Below are positions 37,982 through 46,617 of a stretch of DNA of 64,000 nt, piece after piece. Numbering within the stretch: position 1 is the first letter of the stretch; each line of letters opens with the position of its first letter. Below the pieces are notes generated by a model, which was given only the letters and a program-made list of their open reading frames with translations, searched no databases and was not told the origin of the DNA. A program made the position numbers and the translations under genes. Source of the stretch: an uncultured Lachnospiraceae bacterium (lineage in GTDB: Bacteria > Bacillota > Clostridia > Lachnospirales > Lachnospiraceae); NCBI GenBank assembly GCA_947564645.1, contig CANOCU010000007.1:21892-85891 (forward strand), in the 5' to 3' direction.

Positions 37982-39594
37982 ACGCTCTCCTCCGCGTCCT
38001 GCCCCTTCACACTGTGCTGCAGCATCCCTGACGCTTTCTGTTTCATACCGCCCTGTAACATCGGCGATGCTTTCTTAATACAATCGATGATATCCGTGGC
38101 CATCATGCCGGCTTCCGTCTCCTGCCCGGCGGCCAGATCTCCCGCACATCCATGCAGATATACACCGGCAACGGCAGCATCCATCCCCTGCATACCCTGG
38201 GCTAACAGTCCGGTTATCATACCGGCCAGCACATCACCGGAGCCTGCCGTGGCCATACCGGAATTGCCGGTCGTATTGAGATACCCCTGTATCCCTTTAT
38301 CCTGTACCACGACCGTCCTGGCATCCTTGCAGACCACGATACAGTGCAGTCTTTCGACCAGAAGTCGTGCATGATCCGGCAGGTTTTTCCTGATCTGTGC
38401 CACACTGCTTCCATAGATCCTGGCAAATTCTGCCAGATGCGGAGTCAGAATGACCGTCCTTGAAGCTTCGCCTTCCTTGGACATGATATCCTGCAGCGCC
38501 GGATCCCCGGCCAGCAGATTGATACCGTCCGCGTCAATGACAAGCGGAAGTCTGCTTTCCTGCATTACAAACCGTAATAACTTTTTGGCGCTTCTCTCCA
38601 TACCGATCCCCGGCCCGATCAAAATACAGTCCGCCCATCCCGCTGCCTCCTGCAACGCTGTCATAAACTGCTCTTCCTCTGGTTTTGTTACGTTATCCGC
38701 ATAAGTCAAAAGCATCGCTTCCGGAACAAACTGTAGAAGAGCGTTCTTATTTTCCTCTGCGGTTACAATCTTTACCATGCCGGCGCCGATGCGGAAAGCA
38801 CTTCGTGCTGCCAGCATTGCCGCACCGGCGATCGTCTTACTTCCGGCGATGATTAACACTTTGCCAAACGTCCCCTTGTTGCCGTCTGCACGACGTACCG
38901 GTAATAAACCGGGTTCCCTTCCGATATAAGTATACCAGAAGGGTATCTTTTGCCGGAAACTGTGCTCATCGATCCCCATCTGCCTGCAGACGAGTTCTTT
39001 ACTGCAGGCGGCACCGGGATATAAGATATGGCCGATCTTACGAAACCCATACGTTACCGTAAGGTCGGAATATACGGCGCACCCCATGATCTCTCCCGTA
39101 TCCGCATGAATGCCGGATGGAATATCCACACTACATACAAAACAGCCGCTGCGGTTGATCCACTGTATCATTTCCCGACAGATACCCTCTACGGGTCTGG
39201 AAAGCCCGATCCCGAAAACGGCGTCTATCACTATATCATATTCAGCATTGGGTATCGTGTTATAAATCCTTACCTGATATCCGTCCAGGATCGCAAGCTG
39301 CCTTCTGGTCTCCTCCGTACAGCCACTATACAGATCATCGCCCGGCAGCACGAAGGTAACCTCATATCCCTGCAGCATCAGCAGTCTTCCTGCGGCCAGG
39401 CCGTCTCCACCGTTATTGCCCCTTCCTGCCACTACCAGTACCCTGCAAGGATGCTTTCCATAAGCACGTTGCAGCTCCTCCACGGTAACAAGCGCCGCTC
39501 TTTCCATTAACACAAGTCCGGGGATATGGAATATGCCGATCGTATTTGCATCATATTGTTTCATCTCCTCTGCCGTGACCAGATACTGTTTCAT
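37978..39594 (-). CDS. nnr: Bifunctional NAD(P)H-hydrate epimerase / ADP-dependent dehydratase
   Basis: Repairs hydrated NADH and NADPH. The 538-residue protein is a fusion. Residues 1-215 are the YjeF_N epimerase domain (VVAGRGNNGGDGLAAGRLL, VIDAVFGIGLSRPVEG, VDIPSGIHADTG). Residues 230-510 are the carbohydrate-kinase-like dehydratase domain (KVLIIAGSKTIAGAAMLAARSAFRIGAGMV and GNSGMATAGSGDVLAGMITGLLAQG). A short Gln/Lys-rich tail ends the protein. AAAGGAG lies upstream of the ATG. It is part of the rex-coiled coil-nnr-alr-mazF transcript, and a redox-cofactor repair enzyme under or near rex is metabolically sensible. Confidence 0.94.
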   Translation of the reverse strand: MKQYLVTAEEMKQYDANTIGIFHIPGLVLMERAALVTVEELQRAYGKHPCRVLVVAGRGNNGGDGLAAGRLLMLQGYEVTFVLPGDDLYSGCTEETRRQLAILDGYQVRIYNTIPNAEYDIVIDAVFGIGLSRPVEGICREMIQWINRSGCFVCSVDIPSGIHADTGEIMGCAVYSDLTVTYGFRKIGHILYPGAACSKELVCRQMGIDEHSFRQKIPFWYTYIGREPGLLPVRRADGNKGTFGKVLIIAGSKTIAGAAMLAARSAFRIGAGMVKIVTAEENKNALLQFVPEAMLLTYADNVTKPEEEQFMTALQEAAGWADCILIGPGIGMERSAKKLLRFVMQESRLPLVIDADGINLLAGDPALQDIMSKEGEASRTVILTPHLAEFARIYGSSVAQIRKNLPDHARLLVERLHCIVVCKDARTVVVQDKGIQGYLNTTGNSGMATAGSGDVLAGMITGLLAQGMQGMDAAVAGVYLHGCAGDLAAGQETEAGMMATDIIDCIKKASPMLQGGMKQKASGMLQHSVKGQDAEESV

Positions 39595-39647
39595 AATGAC
39601 CGCTGCTCCTTTCCACGAAACACACTATGTAAAAGGACGTCCAAATC

Positions 39648-40340
39648 CTACGATTCCGACGCCTCAGTCTCTTTCTTCTCCTGCACATCCGGCTCTGCAT
39701 TGTCCTTCGCAGCATCATTCTTCGCCTCGCGTCCTTGCTCCGGATCATATTTCATATCAAAGATCTCGATCACATCTGCCCCAAAGATATCATGCATATA
39801 AGAATACAGCTGATGGTTCATCATTTCCTTTTCCTGCTTGCGAACCACCTTCTTCTTCAGCTCCCTGCGTATGTTCCTGATCCATTCTTCTATCTCATTG
39901 AGCTCGTCCGTATTCTCCTGCAGCTTCTGATAGCAGATCTCCATGGTTGCCAACATCAGTTTATGATTCAGCTGTACGATCTGTCTTGGCAGTTCCAGCA
40001 TTTCCTCCTCACAGGCCGCCAGCTTTTCGTTACATTCATTGACCAGACGCTTGTGCGTCTCCATCTCCTTCTCCAACCGTAACGTAGCGCCGTTTTCCAT
40101 CTCGTTCGCGAGAAGTACGATCTCATCCATCAGTTTTTTCTTTAGTTTTCTGATCTCCCGGTTTTTGGTATTGACTTTACCCTGCCGCTTTAGAAGGCCA
40201 TTGAGTTCACACTCCATATCCTTGATCTCGGAAGAATATTCCTGTTGTGTAAAAAGCTGGTGCCATTTATGATCCAACGTCAGGATCGGAATTTTCTTGT
40301 CTTCCAAAGCCGCCCGAAAAACTTCATCTGTTCTTTCCAT
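39648..40340 (-). CDS. Coiled-coil protein of unknown function
   Basis: A 230-residue soluble protein, predicted almost entirely helical. Residues about 35-195 are charged heptad-like sequence (ELNGLLKRQGKVNTKNREI, RLEKEMETHKRLVNECNEKL, ELKKKVVRKQEKEMM), indicating coiled coil. The last 30 residues are a low-complexity Lys/Glu/Asp/Ala tail, probably disordered. No signal peptide, membrane segment or catalytic motif is visible. It begins 20 bases after rex and is followed by nnr, so co-transcription is likely. I do not recognise the family. Confidence 0.7.
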   Translation of the reverse strand: MERTDEVFRAALEDKKIPILTLDHKWHQLFTQQEYSSEIKDMECELNGLLKRQGKVNTKNREIRKLKKKLMDEIVLLANEMENGATLRLEKEMETHKRLVNECNEKLAACEEEMLELPRQIVQLNHKLMLATMEICYQKLQENTDELNEIEEWIRNIRRELKKKVVRKQEKEMMNHQLYSYMHDIFGADVIEIFDMKYDPEQGREAKNDAAKDNAEPDVQEKKETEASES

Positions 40341-40360
40341 CTGCCGTTATACCTCTTCCC

Positions 40361-40993
40361 CTAAATACTGCCGGATGATAAATTATAGGATAATTTCATT
40401 AAACTGTCCGACAGATGCACACTCTCCACCTGTATTCCCTGCGGTACATGCAGATCTATGTGCGCAAAATTCCATATTCCCTTAATGCCGTAAGACACGA
40501 GCTGTTCCGCCACCTCCAACGCGCTTTCCTTGGGAATGGTAAGCACTGCGATATCAATGCCATTCTCCCTGACAAACTGCTCCATTTCCTTCATCGGACG
40601 TACCGGGATACCATGGATCTGCGTTCCATGGATCTGCGGATTGCTGTCAAAGATTCCCCGGAAGATAAAGCCTCTGCGCTCAAAGTCCCTGTAATTTACC
40701 AGCGCCTGTCCCAAATGGCCGGCTCCGACAATGATCAGATTATGTTCCTGATCCAGCCCCAGTATCCTGCCGATCTCTTCGTAGAGGTATTCCACATTGT
40801 ATCCGTATCCCTGTTGACCGAATCCACCGAAATTATTCAGATCTTGTCTGATCTGGGATGCCGTCACCTGCATGATATCGCTCAGCTCCTGAGACGAGAC
40901 ACGCTCGATCCCCTCATCCTTCAATTCACCCAAATACCTGAAATATCTGGGAAGACGGCTGATCACAGCCTGTGAAATCCCTTTTACTTCCAC
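40361..40993 (-). CDS. rex: Redox-sensing transcriptional repressor Rex
   Basis: Senses the NADH/NAD+ ratio and represses fermentation and respiration genes when NAD+ is high. The 210-residue protein has an N-terminal winged helix (ISQAVISRLPRYFRYLGEL, QVTASQIRQDLNNFGGFGQQGYGYNVEYL) and a Rossmann domain (LIIVGAGHLGQALVNY, GIFDSNPQIHG), ending in a swapped helix. The start is GTG 40993 with AGGAGG seven bases upstream; the frame itself remains open to 41032, but that start has no ribosome-binding site. The gene is divergent from an ABC-F gene, the same neighbour as in Bacillus, with a near-consensus promoter at 41024-41052. Confidence 0.95.
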   Translation of the reverse strand: MEVKGISQAVISRLPRYFRYLGELKDEGIERVSSQELSDIMQVTASQIRQDLNNFGGFGQQGYGYNVEYLYEEIGRILGLDQEHNLIIVGAGHLGQALVNYRDFERRGFIFRGIFDSNPQIHGTQIHGIPVRPMKEMEQFVRENGIDIAVLTIPKESALEVAEQLVSYGIKGIWNFAHIDLHVPQGIQVESVHLSDSLMKLSYNLSSGSI

Positions 40994-41023
40994 CTTGCTG
41001 CCTCCTGTGCACTTAATATTCTT

Positions 41024-41052
41024 AGTATACAACTGTGTTAAAAAGCTGTCAA
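41024..41052 (-). promoter_or_regulatory. Sigma-A promoter of rex
   Basis: Minus-strand TTGACA (41052-41047), 17 bases, TATACT (41029-41024). The -35 box is consensus and the -10 box nearly so. It forms the left arm of an inverted repeat with the -35 box of the divergent ABC-F promoter. Confidence 0.75.
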
Positions 41053-41060
41053 ACTATCCG

Positions 41061-41089
41061 TTGACAGTTTTACCCACGGCATGTAAACT
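41061..41089 (+). promoter_or_regulatory. Sigma-A promoter of the ABC-F gene
   Basis: Plus-strand TTGACA (41061-41066), 17 bases, TAAACT (41084-41089). TTGACA is consensus and TAAACT four of six. It is back to back with the rex promoter: the two -35 boxes are eight bases apart. Confidence 0.7.
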
Positions 41090-41139
41090 GTTACTGTTTC
41101 CATGTATTTTTTTGCAGACTACGAAAGGCACGGTGCAAT

Positions 41140-43107
41140 ATGATACTTTCCGTGAGCAATATTCATAAATCATTTAATGAAGTCCCCGTTTTGAAAAATG
41201 TGTCCTTCCACATCGAGGACTATGACAAAGCGGCCATTGTGGGCATCAACGGGGCCGGTAAGACTACCTTGCTGCGCATTATCATGGGTGAACTGGCTGC
41301 CGATGAAGGGATCGTCACCGTTTCGAGGGGAAAGACCATCGGTTACCTCTCCCAGCAGGAAGCCGTGTCCGGCGAAAATACGATCTACAATGAACTGTTA
41401 TCGGTAAAACAGGATATCATCGAATTGGAACAGCGTATGCGTTTGGTCGAACTGCAGATGAAATCAGCCTCGGAAGACACCCTGCCACAGCTTATGGACA
41501 CATATGCCAGTCTGACACATGCCTTCGAATCGGCGAACGGATATGCCTACCGCAGCGAAGTGACCGGTGTATTAAAGGGGCTTGGCTTTACGGAGGACGA
41601 ATTTGACAGATCTGTCTCCACACTTTCCGGTGGGCAGAAAACACGGGTTGCTCTTGGCAAACTGCTCCTGTTAAAACCCGATCTTATCATTTTGGACGAG
41701 CCCACAAACCATCTGGACATGTCCTCCATCACCTGGCTGGAGACTTACCTGCTCAACTACAGAGGCGCTGTGATCATCGTATCGCATGACCGCTATTTTC
41801 TGGACCGCATCGCCAACAAAATAATAGAACTGGACCATGCAAAGGCGTCTGTTTTTGGAGGCAACTATTCCGCCTATGCTGTCAGGAAAGAAGCGCTGCG
41901 CGCTGCCGAGTATCATGCCTATATGAAACAGCAGCAGGAAATCAGACATCAGGAAGAAGTGATCGAGAAGCTGAGATCCTTTAACCGCGAGAAATCGATC
42001 CGCCGCGCCGAGAGCCGCGTCAAGATGTTGGATAAGATCGAAGTTCTGGACAAACCGACAGAAGTGCGCAGCGATATGCACCTGAAGCTGGAACCAAAAT
42101 ACACAAGCGGCAATGACGTCCTGCGCGTGGAAGATCTGTCGAAATCCTTTGGCTCTCTCAAACTGTTTGAACATCTGGGCTTCGAACTGAAAAAGGGGGA
42201 ACATGTGGCCATCATCGGCGACAACGGTACCGGTAAGACCACGATCTTAAAGATCATCAATGAACTGGTATCACCTGACAGAGGCGAGATTCATCTGGGC
42301 AGTAATGTGGCGATCGGCTATTATGATCAGGAGCACCATGTTCTGCATAAGGATAAAACGTTGTTTGAGGAGATTTCCGACGATTACCCGACACTCACCA
42401 ATACGGAGATCCGCAACACGCTGGCCGCTTTTCTCTTCACCGGCGACGATGTATTCAAACAGATCAAGTCCTTAAGCGGCGGTGAAAGGGGCCGGGTATC
42501 TTTAGCGAAGCTGATGCTCTCGGAAGCCAATTTCCTGATCCTGGATGAGCCTACCAATCATCTGGATATTATGTCCAAGGAGATTCTGGAAGACGCCCTG
42601 AATGCCTATACCGGAACGATATTGTATGTGTCCCACGACAGATACTTTATCAACAAGACCGCAACCAGGATCCTTGACCTGAACCGCAGGGTTCTGACCA
42701 GTTATCTGGGCAATTACGACTATTATCTTGAGAAGAAAGAGGAACAGCTCGCGTTGATTGACTCCATAAGTCAGGCAAAAAATGTTGACGGCGACCCGGC
42801 TCCCGGTTCTCCATACAGCAAAGGACTTTACCCTGAACAAAAGGATAGCGCTTCTTCTGACACGAGACAGAACTGGAAGCTGCAGAAAGAACAGCAGGCG
42901 GCGCAGCGCAAGAAAGAAAATGATTTAAAAAGATGCGAAGAATCGATCGAACAGTTAGAACAGCGTAACAGCGAGATAGATCTGCTCATGGCATCCCCGG
43001 ACGTCTGCACCAACGTAGCCAGACTGCAGGAGCTGACGAAAGAAAAGGACGAAAATGAGTCCTTGTTGGACGAACTCTATCAAAAATGGGAACTGCTCTC
43101 GGAGTAA
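41140..43107 (+). CDS. ABC-F family ATPase (YdiF-like, translation-associated)
   Basis: A 655-residue soluble protein with two ABC domains and no membrane domain, the ABC-F design. Domain 1 has GINGAGKTTLLRIIMG, LSGGQKTRVALGKLL and ILDEPTNHLDMSS; domain 2 has GDNGTGKTTILKIINEL, LSGGERGRVSLAKLM and LILDEPTNHLD. The linker between them (about residues 240-300) is the helical, Arg/Lys-rich P-site tRNA-interaction motif. The C-terminal extension (about 560-655) is a Gln/Glu/Lys-rich coiled coil. ABC-F proteins act on ribosomes; the divergent rex neighbour matches Bacillus ydiF. It is one of the few plus-strand genes. Its stop codon lies in the loop of a strong terminator hairpin. Confidence 0.92.
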   Translation: MILSVSNIHKSFNEVPVLKNVSFHIEDYDKAAIVGINGAGKTTLLRIIMGELAADEGIVTVSRGKTIGYLSQQEAVSGENTIYNELLSVKQDIIELEQRMRLVELQMKSASEDTLPQLMDTYASLTHAFESANGYAYRSEVTGVLKGLGFTEDEFDRSVSTLSGGQKTRVALGKLLLLKPDLIILDEPTNHLDMSSITWLETYLLNYRGAVIIVSHDRYFLDRIANKIIELDHAKASVFGGNYSAYAVRKEALRAAEYHAYMKQQQEIRHQEEVIEKLRSFNREKSIRRAESRVKMLDKIEVLDKPTEVRSDMHLKLEPKYTSGNDVLRVEDLSKSFGSLKLFEHLGFELKKGEHVAIIGDNGTGKTTILKIINELVSPDRGEIHLGSNVAIGYYDQEHHVLHKDKTLFEEISDDYPTLTNTEIRNTLAAFLFTGDDVFKQIKSLSGGERGRVSLAKLMLSEANFLILDEPTNHLDIMSKEILEDALNAYTGTILYVSHDRYFINKTATRILDLNRRVLTSYLGNYDYYLEKKEEQLALIDSISQAKNVDGDPAPGSPYSKGLYPEQKDSASSDTRQNWKLQKEQQAAQRKKENDLKRCEESIEQLEQRNSEIDLLMASPDVCTNVARLQELTKEKDENESLLDELYQKWELLSE

Positions 43108-43120
43108 GAGCAGTTCCCAT
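43086..43120. terminator. Bidirectional terminator hairpin between convergent genes
   Basis: A perfect 14-bp inverted repeat (43086-43099 with 43107-43120) with a 7-base loop that contains the first two bases of the ABC-F stop codon. Minus-strand transcription meets a TTTTTG run directly after the stem; plus-strand transcription meets GATTTTG. It serves icd (stop at 43128) and the ABC-F gene. Confidence 0.8.
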
Positions 43121-43127
43121 GATTTTG

Positions 43128-44345
43128 CTATGATAACGCTTCGAATGTTTTCCGGATCGCCTTGATGAAATCTGCACTGTTTAATACCGTCACATCCTGC
43201 AGGGAAGTGATCAGCGCCAGATCTCTGGTCATCTTCCCTTCTTCGATCGTCTGCGTTGTCGCTTTCTCCAGTCTGTCCGCGAAGTTCATCAGTTCCTGAT
43301 TGCCGTCCAGTTCGCCGCGCTTTCTGAGCGCTCCTGTCCACGCAAAGATGGTTGCCACCGAATTGGTGGAAGTCTCCTCTCCCTTCAGATACTTATAATA
43401 ATGTCTCTGTACCGTTCCGTGTGCCGCCTCATATTCATAGGCGCCGTTCGGCGATACCAGGACAGAGGTCATCATGGCAAGGGAACCGAATGCGGAGGAT
43501 ACCATATCGCTCATCACATCTCCGTCATAGTTCTTACATGCCCAGATAAAGCCGCCCTTTGCCTTCATGACACGTGCCACCGCATCATCAATCAGGGTAT
43601 AGAAGTACTCGATCCCTGCCGCTTCGAATCTTTCCTTATATTCGGCGTCATAAATCTCCTGGAAAATGTCCTTGAACGTATGATCGTACTTCTTGGAGAT
43701 CGTGTCCTTCGTCGCAAACCACAGATCCTGCTTCGTATCAAGGGCAAAATTGAAACATGCTTTGGCAAAACTGGTTATGGATTCCTCTGTGTTATGGATT
43801 CCCTGCAGGATGCCTGCTCCCGTAAAATGATGTATGGTCTCCCGCATCTGCGTCCCGTCTTCCGCAGTGAATACCAGCTCGGCCTTACCGGCGCCCGGAA
43901 CCTTGATCTCTGTATTCTTATAGACATCCCCGTAGGCATGTCTTGCCAGTGTGATCGGCTTCTCCCAGTTCCTGACACAGGGTTCGATCCCTTTCACAAT
44001 GATCGGTGCGCGGAATACCGTTCCATCCAGAGCGGCACGGATCGTTCCGTTAGGACTTTTCCACATCTCTTTCAGATTATATTCCGTCATTCTGGCGGCA
44101 TTGGGGGTGATCGTTGCACATTTTACCGCTACGCCGTATTTCCTGGCAGCCTCCGCAGAATCCAGAGTGACCTGGTCATCCGTCTCGTTCCGATGCTCCA
44201 GTCCCAGGTCATAATATTCTGTTTTCAGATCGATATATGGCTCTAACAGCTCCTCCTTGATCATGCTCCAGAGAATCCTGGTCATCTCGTCTCCATCCAT
44301 CTCCACGAGCGGGGTTGTCATTTTGATCTTCTCCATACTTTTCAT
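43128..44345 (-). CDS. icd: NADP-dependent isocitrate dehydrogenase (eukaryote-like type)
   Basis: Oxidative decarboxylation of isocitrate to 2-oxoglutarate with NADP+. The 405-residue protein belongs to the homodimeric type shared with eukaryotes ([21 protein letters not shown] at the N-terminus, [34 protein letters not shown], and [21 protein letters not shown] with the metal-binding aspartates), distinct from the E. coli type. It is the last gene of an operon with a homocitrate/citrate-synthase-like enzyme and a GntR regulator, and would supply 2-oxoglutarate for glutamate while making NADPH. ATG 44336 is an alternative start. A strong hairpin terminator follows. Confidence 0.94.
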   Translation of the reverse strand: MKSMEKIKMTTPLVEMDGDEMTRILWSMIKEELLEPYIDLKTEYYDLGLEHRNETDDQVTLDSAEAARKYGVAVKCATITPNAARMTEYNLKEMWKSPNGTIRAALDGTVFRAPIIVKGIEPCVRNWEKPITLARHAYGDVYKNTEIKVPGAGKAELVFTAEDGTQMRETIHHFTGAGILQGIHNTEESITSFAKACFNFALDTKQDLWFATKDTISKKYDHTFKDIFQEIYDAEYKERFEAAGIEYFYTLIDDAVARVMKAKGGFIWACKNYDGDVMSDMVSSAFGSLAMMTSVLVSPNGAYEYEAAHGTVQRHYYKYLKGEETSTNSVATIFAWTGALRKRGELDGNQELMNFADRLEKATTQTIEEGKMTRDLALITSLQDVTVLNSADFIKAIRKTFEALS

Positions 44346-44365
44346 CCTTTCCTTTCACGTCGCGT

Positions 44366-45064
44366 TTACTGTCCGGCCTCCTCACCATAGATTTCATAGA
44401 GACCGTTCTGTACCATGTTCTCATAGGCATTCAGCATATGTTTGTTTGCCAGCTGCTGCGCCTTATCAGCATCCTTTGCCTTGATCGCCTCCATGATCTG
44501 CCTGTGCTCATCGTTGGAGGCACGTCCCCTCGTATTGGTGGCGAGGGTTTTCTGCCTGACACGGAGTACATACTGGTGATAGTCCTTCAAGGTATGTTCC
44601 AACATCTTAGAGTCACAGGCTTCGTAGAGGATATCGTGAAAACGGTTGTCCAATTCCGCCATTTGGTCCAGATGACCCTTCGATGCATGAAAATCCGCCA
44701 GATAAATGTTCTCCTCCATCTCCTCAAGCTGTTCTCCTGTGATCTTCTCGGTAGCCAGTTTCGCACACAGACCCTCTAACAGGGAACGGATCATATAGAT
44801 ATCCTTGACATCCTTAGCCGTGATCCCCGTCACATAGGCTCCCCTGTTCGGTACGATCTGGATCAGGCCTTCCAGCTCCAGCTGACGGAAGGCTTCCCTG
44901 ACCGGTGTACGGCTGACACCCAGCTCTTCACCGATCGCCACCTCCTTCAGCTCTTCATGATCCTTATATTTGCCACTCAGAATATCCTCACGCAGCTTCT
45001 GAAATACCCTGCCGCGCAGGGAATATTTATCGCTTACCTCATTTTTTACATCATAATTAGCCAT
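44366..45064 (-). CDS. GntR-family regulator, FCD subfamily
   Basis: A 232-residue repressor-type regulator. The N-terminal winged helix spans about residues 15-78 (LREDILSGKYKDHEELKEVAIGEELGVSRTPVREAFRQLELEGLIQ), and the C-terminal all-helical FCD domain spans about 90-220 with the metal-binding Asp/His pattern (ELDNRFHDILYEA, DEHRQIM, NKHMLNAYE). FCD proteins typically bind carboxylates through a metal ion. ATG 45064 is used; a TTG at 45085 is the alternative and neither has a strong ribosome-binding site. Position between the citrate-synthase-like gene and icd, plus a perfect palindrome on the operon's -10 box, suggests it controls its own operon in response to citrate or a related acid. 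Confidence 0.87.
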   Translation of the reverse strand: MANYDVKNEVSDKYSLRGRVFQKLREDILSGKYKDHEELKEVAIGEELGVSRTPVREAFRQLELEGLIQIVPNRGAYVTGITAKDVKDIYMIRSLLEGLCAKLATEKITGEQLEEMEENIYLADFHASKGHLDQMAELDNRFHDILYEACDSKMLEHTLKDYHQYVLRVRQKTLATNTRGRASNDEHRQIMEAIKAKDADKAQQLANKHMLNAYENMVQNGLYEIYGEEAGQ

Positions 45065-45094
45065 TTCTACTGTCTTACACTCCAATTTCCCATA

Positions 45095-46531
45095 TCATGA
45101 TCCCACATCCGATCCCGGCATCCCGATACCAAGCCGGACGCAGGTATTCTGAATCTGTGCAGTCAATTCGTCATCCGTAAGTACGGTCACACGGCCCGCG
45201 GCATATTCTTCGTCCACCCAGACCTTCAGGGCCCTCACCAGGTCACAGTTCTTGTCCAGATGATCTTCCTCTTTTATATGATAATACGTATTGATCCAAT
45301 GTGCAATCCCCGCCAGTCCGGAGGTATTGGATACCGCACACAGCACCGGTCTGTTCAGGAACTTCTCCGTATCAAAAATATTATAAATCTCCTCGTTCTT
45401 AAGGAGCCCGTCCGCATGGATGCCGGCTCTTGTCACATTGAAATTCTTACCGACAAACGGTGTTCTGGGCGGAATCTCGTATCCGATCTCCTTCTCGTAA
45501 TATTCCGCAAGTTCCGTAATAACGGTAGTATCCATGCCGTTAAGATCTCCTCGCAGCTGTGCATATTCAAAGACCATTGCCTCAAGAGGCGTATTGCCTG
45601 TCCTCTCTCCGATTCCAAACAGAGAAGTATTGATCCCTGAACAGCCGTACAGCCACGCTGTAGTCGAATTCGAAACAGCCTTGTAGAAATCATTATGTCC
45701 ATGCCACTCGATGAGGGAATGCGGAACACCCGCATGGGTATGTATTGCGTAGATGATTCCCTGCACGCTCCTGGGAATAACCGCCCCCGGATAATTCACA
45801 CCGTATCCCATGGTATCGCATGCCCGTACTTTGATCGGGATCTGATACTCTTCCATCAGTTTCATTAATTCCATGCAGAAAGGTACCACATAGCCATAGA
45901 TATCCGCCCTGGTAATATCCTCTAAATGACAGCGGGGACTGATCCCCTCCTCCAGACAGTCACGGATCACACTCAGATAATGTTCCATCGCCTGCCGTCT
46001 GGTCATCTTCAATTTCAGGAAAATATGATAATCGGAACAGCTCACCAGGATCCCCGTCTCTTTCATCCCGATTTCCTTGACCAGCTTAAAATCATCCTTA
46101 CTGGCGCGGATCCAGCTTGTGACCTCCGGATAGCGGTATCCCCGTTCCATACACTTATAGACGGCATCCCTGTCCTTCTTGCTGTACAGAAAGAACTCAC
46201 TGGCACGAATCATGCCGTTTGGACCGCCAAGCCTGTGCAGATGATCATAGATCGTGACGATCTGCTCTGTCGTGTAAGGCGCTCTGGACTGCTGTCCATC
46301 CCGAAAGGTCGTATCCGTGATCCAGATATCCTTCGGCATATTATGCGGTACGGTTCTGTCGTTAAACGGAATCTTCGGTATCTCGGAATAAGGAAACATA
46401 TTCCTGAAAACGTTAGGTTTCTTCACATCGTCCAGAATATACATGTGCTCTTCTATTTCCAGAAGATTGTTGTGATCGTTCATCGTTACCGGACGATTTG
46501 TGAAGGTTCTCTCATCATACATAGCTGTCAT
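45095..46531 (-). CDS. Homocitrate/isopropylmalate-synthase-family enzyme, probable Re-citrate synthase
   Basis: A 478-residue HMGL-like aldol-condensing enzyme. The TIM-barrel start ITDTTFRDGQQSRAPYTTEQIVTIYDHLHRLGG carries the catalytic Arg-Asp, and WHGHNDFYKAVSNS carries metal-binding histidines; GERTGNTPLEAM is also family-conserved. No C-terminal leucine-regulatory domain is recognised. The approximately 60-residue N-terminal extension before the barrel (NNLLEIEEHMYILDDVKKPNVF) is distinctive. The family includes homocitrate, isopropylmalate, citramalate and Re-citrate synthases. Its operon with isocitrate dehydrogenase and a carboxylate-type regulator makes Re-citrate synthase (acetyl-CoA plus oxaloacetate to citrate) my preferred reading; this is inference. 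ATG 46531 is used; GTG 46534 and ATG 46522 are alternatives. Confidence 0.75.
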   Translation of the reverse strand: MTAMYDERTFTNRPVTMNDHNNLLEIEEHMYILDDVKKPNVFRNMFPYSEIPKIPFNDRTVPHNMPKDIWITDTTFRDGQQSRAPYTTEQIVTIYDHLHRLGGPNGMIRASEFFLYSKKDRDAVYKCMERGYRYPEVTSWIRASKDDFKLVKEIGMKETGILVSCSDYHIFLKLKMTRRQAMEHYLSVIRDCLEEGISPRCHLEDITRADIYGYVVPFCMELMKLMEEYQIPIKVRACDTMGYGVNYPGAVIPRSVQGIIYAIHTHAGVPHSLIEWHGHNDFYKAVSNSTTAWLYGCSGINTSLFGIGERTGNTPLEAMVFEYAQLRGDLNGMDTTVITELAEYYEKEIGYEIPPRTPFVGKNFNVTRAGIHADGLLKNEEIYNIFDTEKFLNRPVLCAVSNTSGLAGIAHWINTYYHIKEEDHLDKNCDLVRALKVWVDEEYAAGRVTVLTDDELTAQIQNTCVRLGIGMPGSDVGS

Positions 46532-46579
46532 CACACCTTTCCTGTCGGTATTTTATTATGAAAACGTAAGCCACGTATA

Positions 46580-46608
46580 ATTGTATACAATCATACCGTT
46601 CATGTCAA
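46580..46608 (-). promoter_or_regulatory. Promoter and candidate GntR operator of the citrate operon
   Basis: Minus-strand consensus TTGACA (46608-46603), 17 bases, TACAAT (46585-46580). The -10 box is half of a perfect 12-bp palindrome ATTGTATACAAT (46580-46591). The palindrome resembles FCD-type GntR operators (TnGT...ACnA), so a bound regulator would block the promoter. It lies 49 bases upstream of the first gene. Confidence 0.7.
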
Positions 46609-46617
46609 CCCACAAAA

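Noticed and set aside
40612-40641. 15-base near-tandem repeat inside rex
   Set aside because: The encoded segment aligns in length with other Rex proteins, so it is not an insertion.
41029-41110. Rex operator in the rex/ABC-F intergenic region
   Set aside because: No convincing TTGTTAA-type palindrome; the clear inverted repeat is explained by the two -35 boxes.
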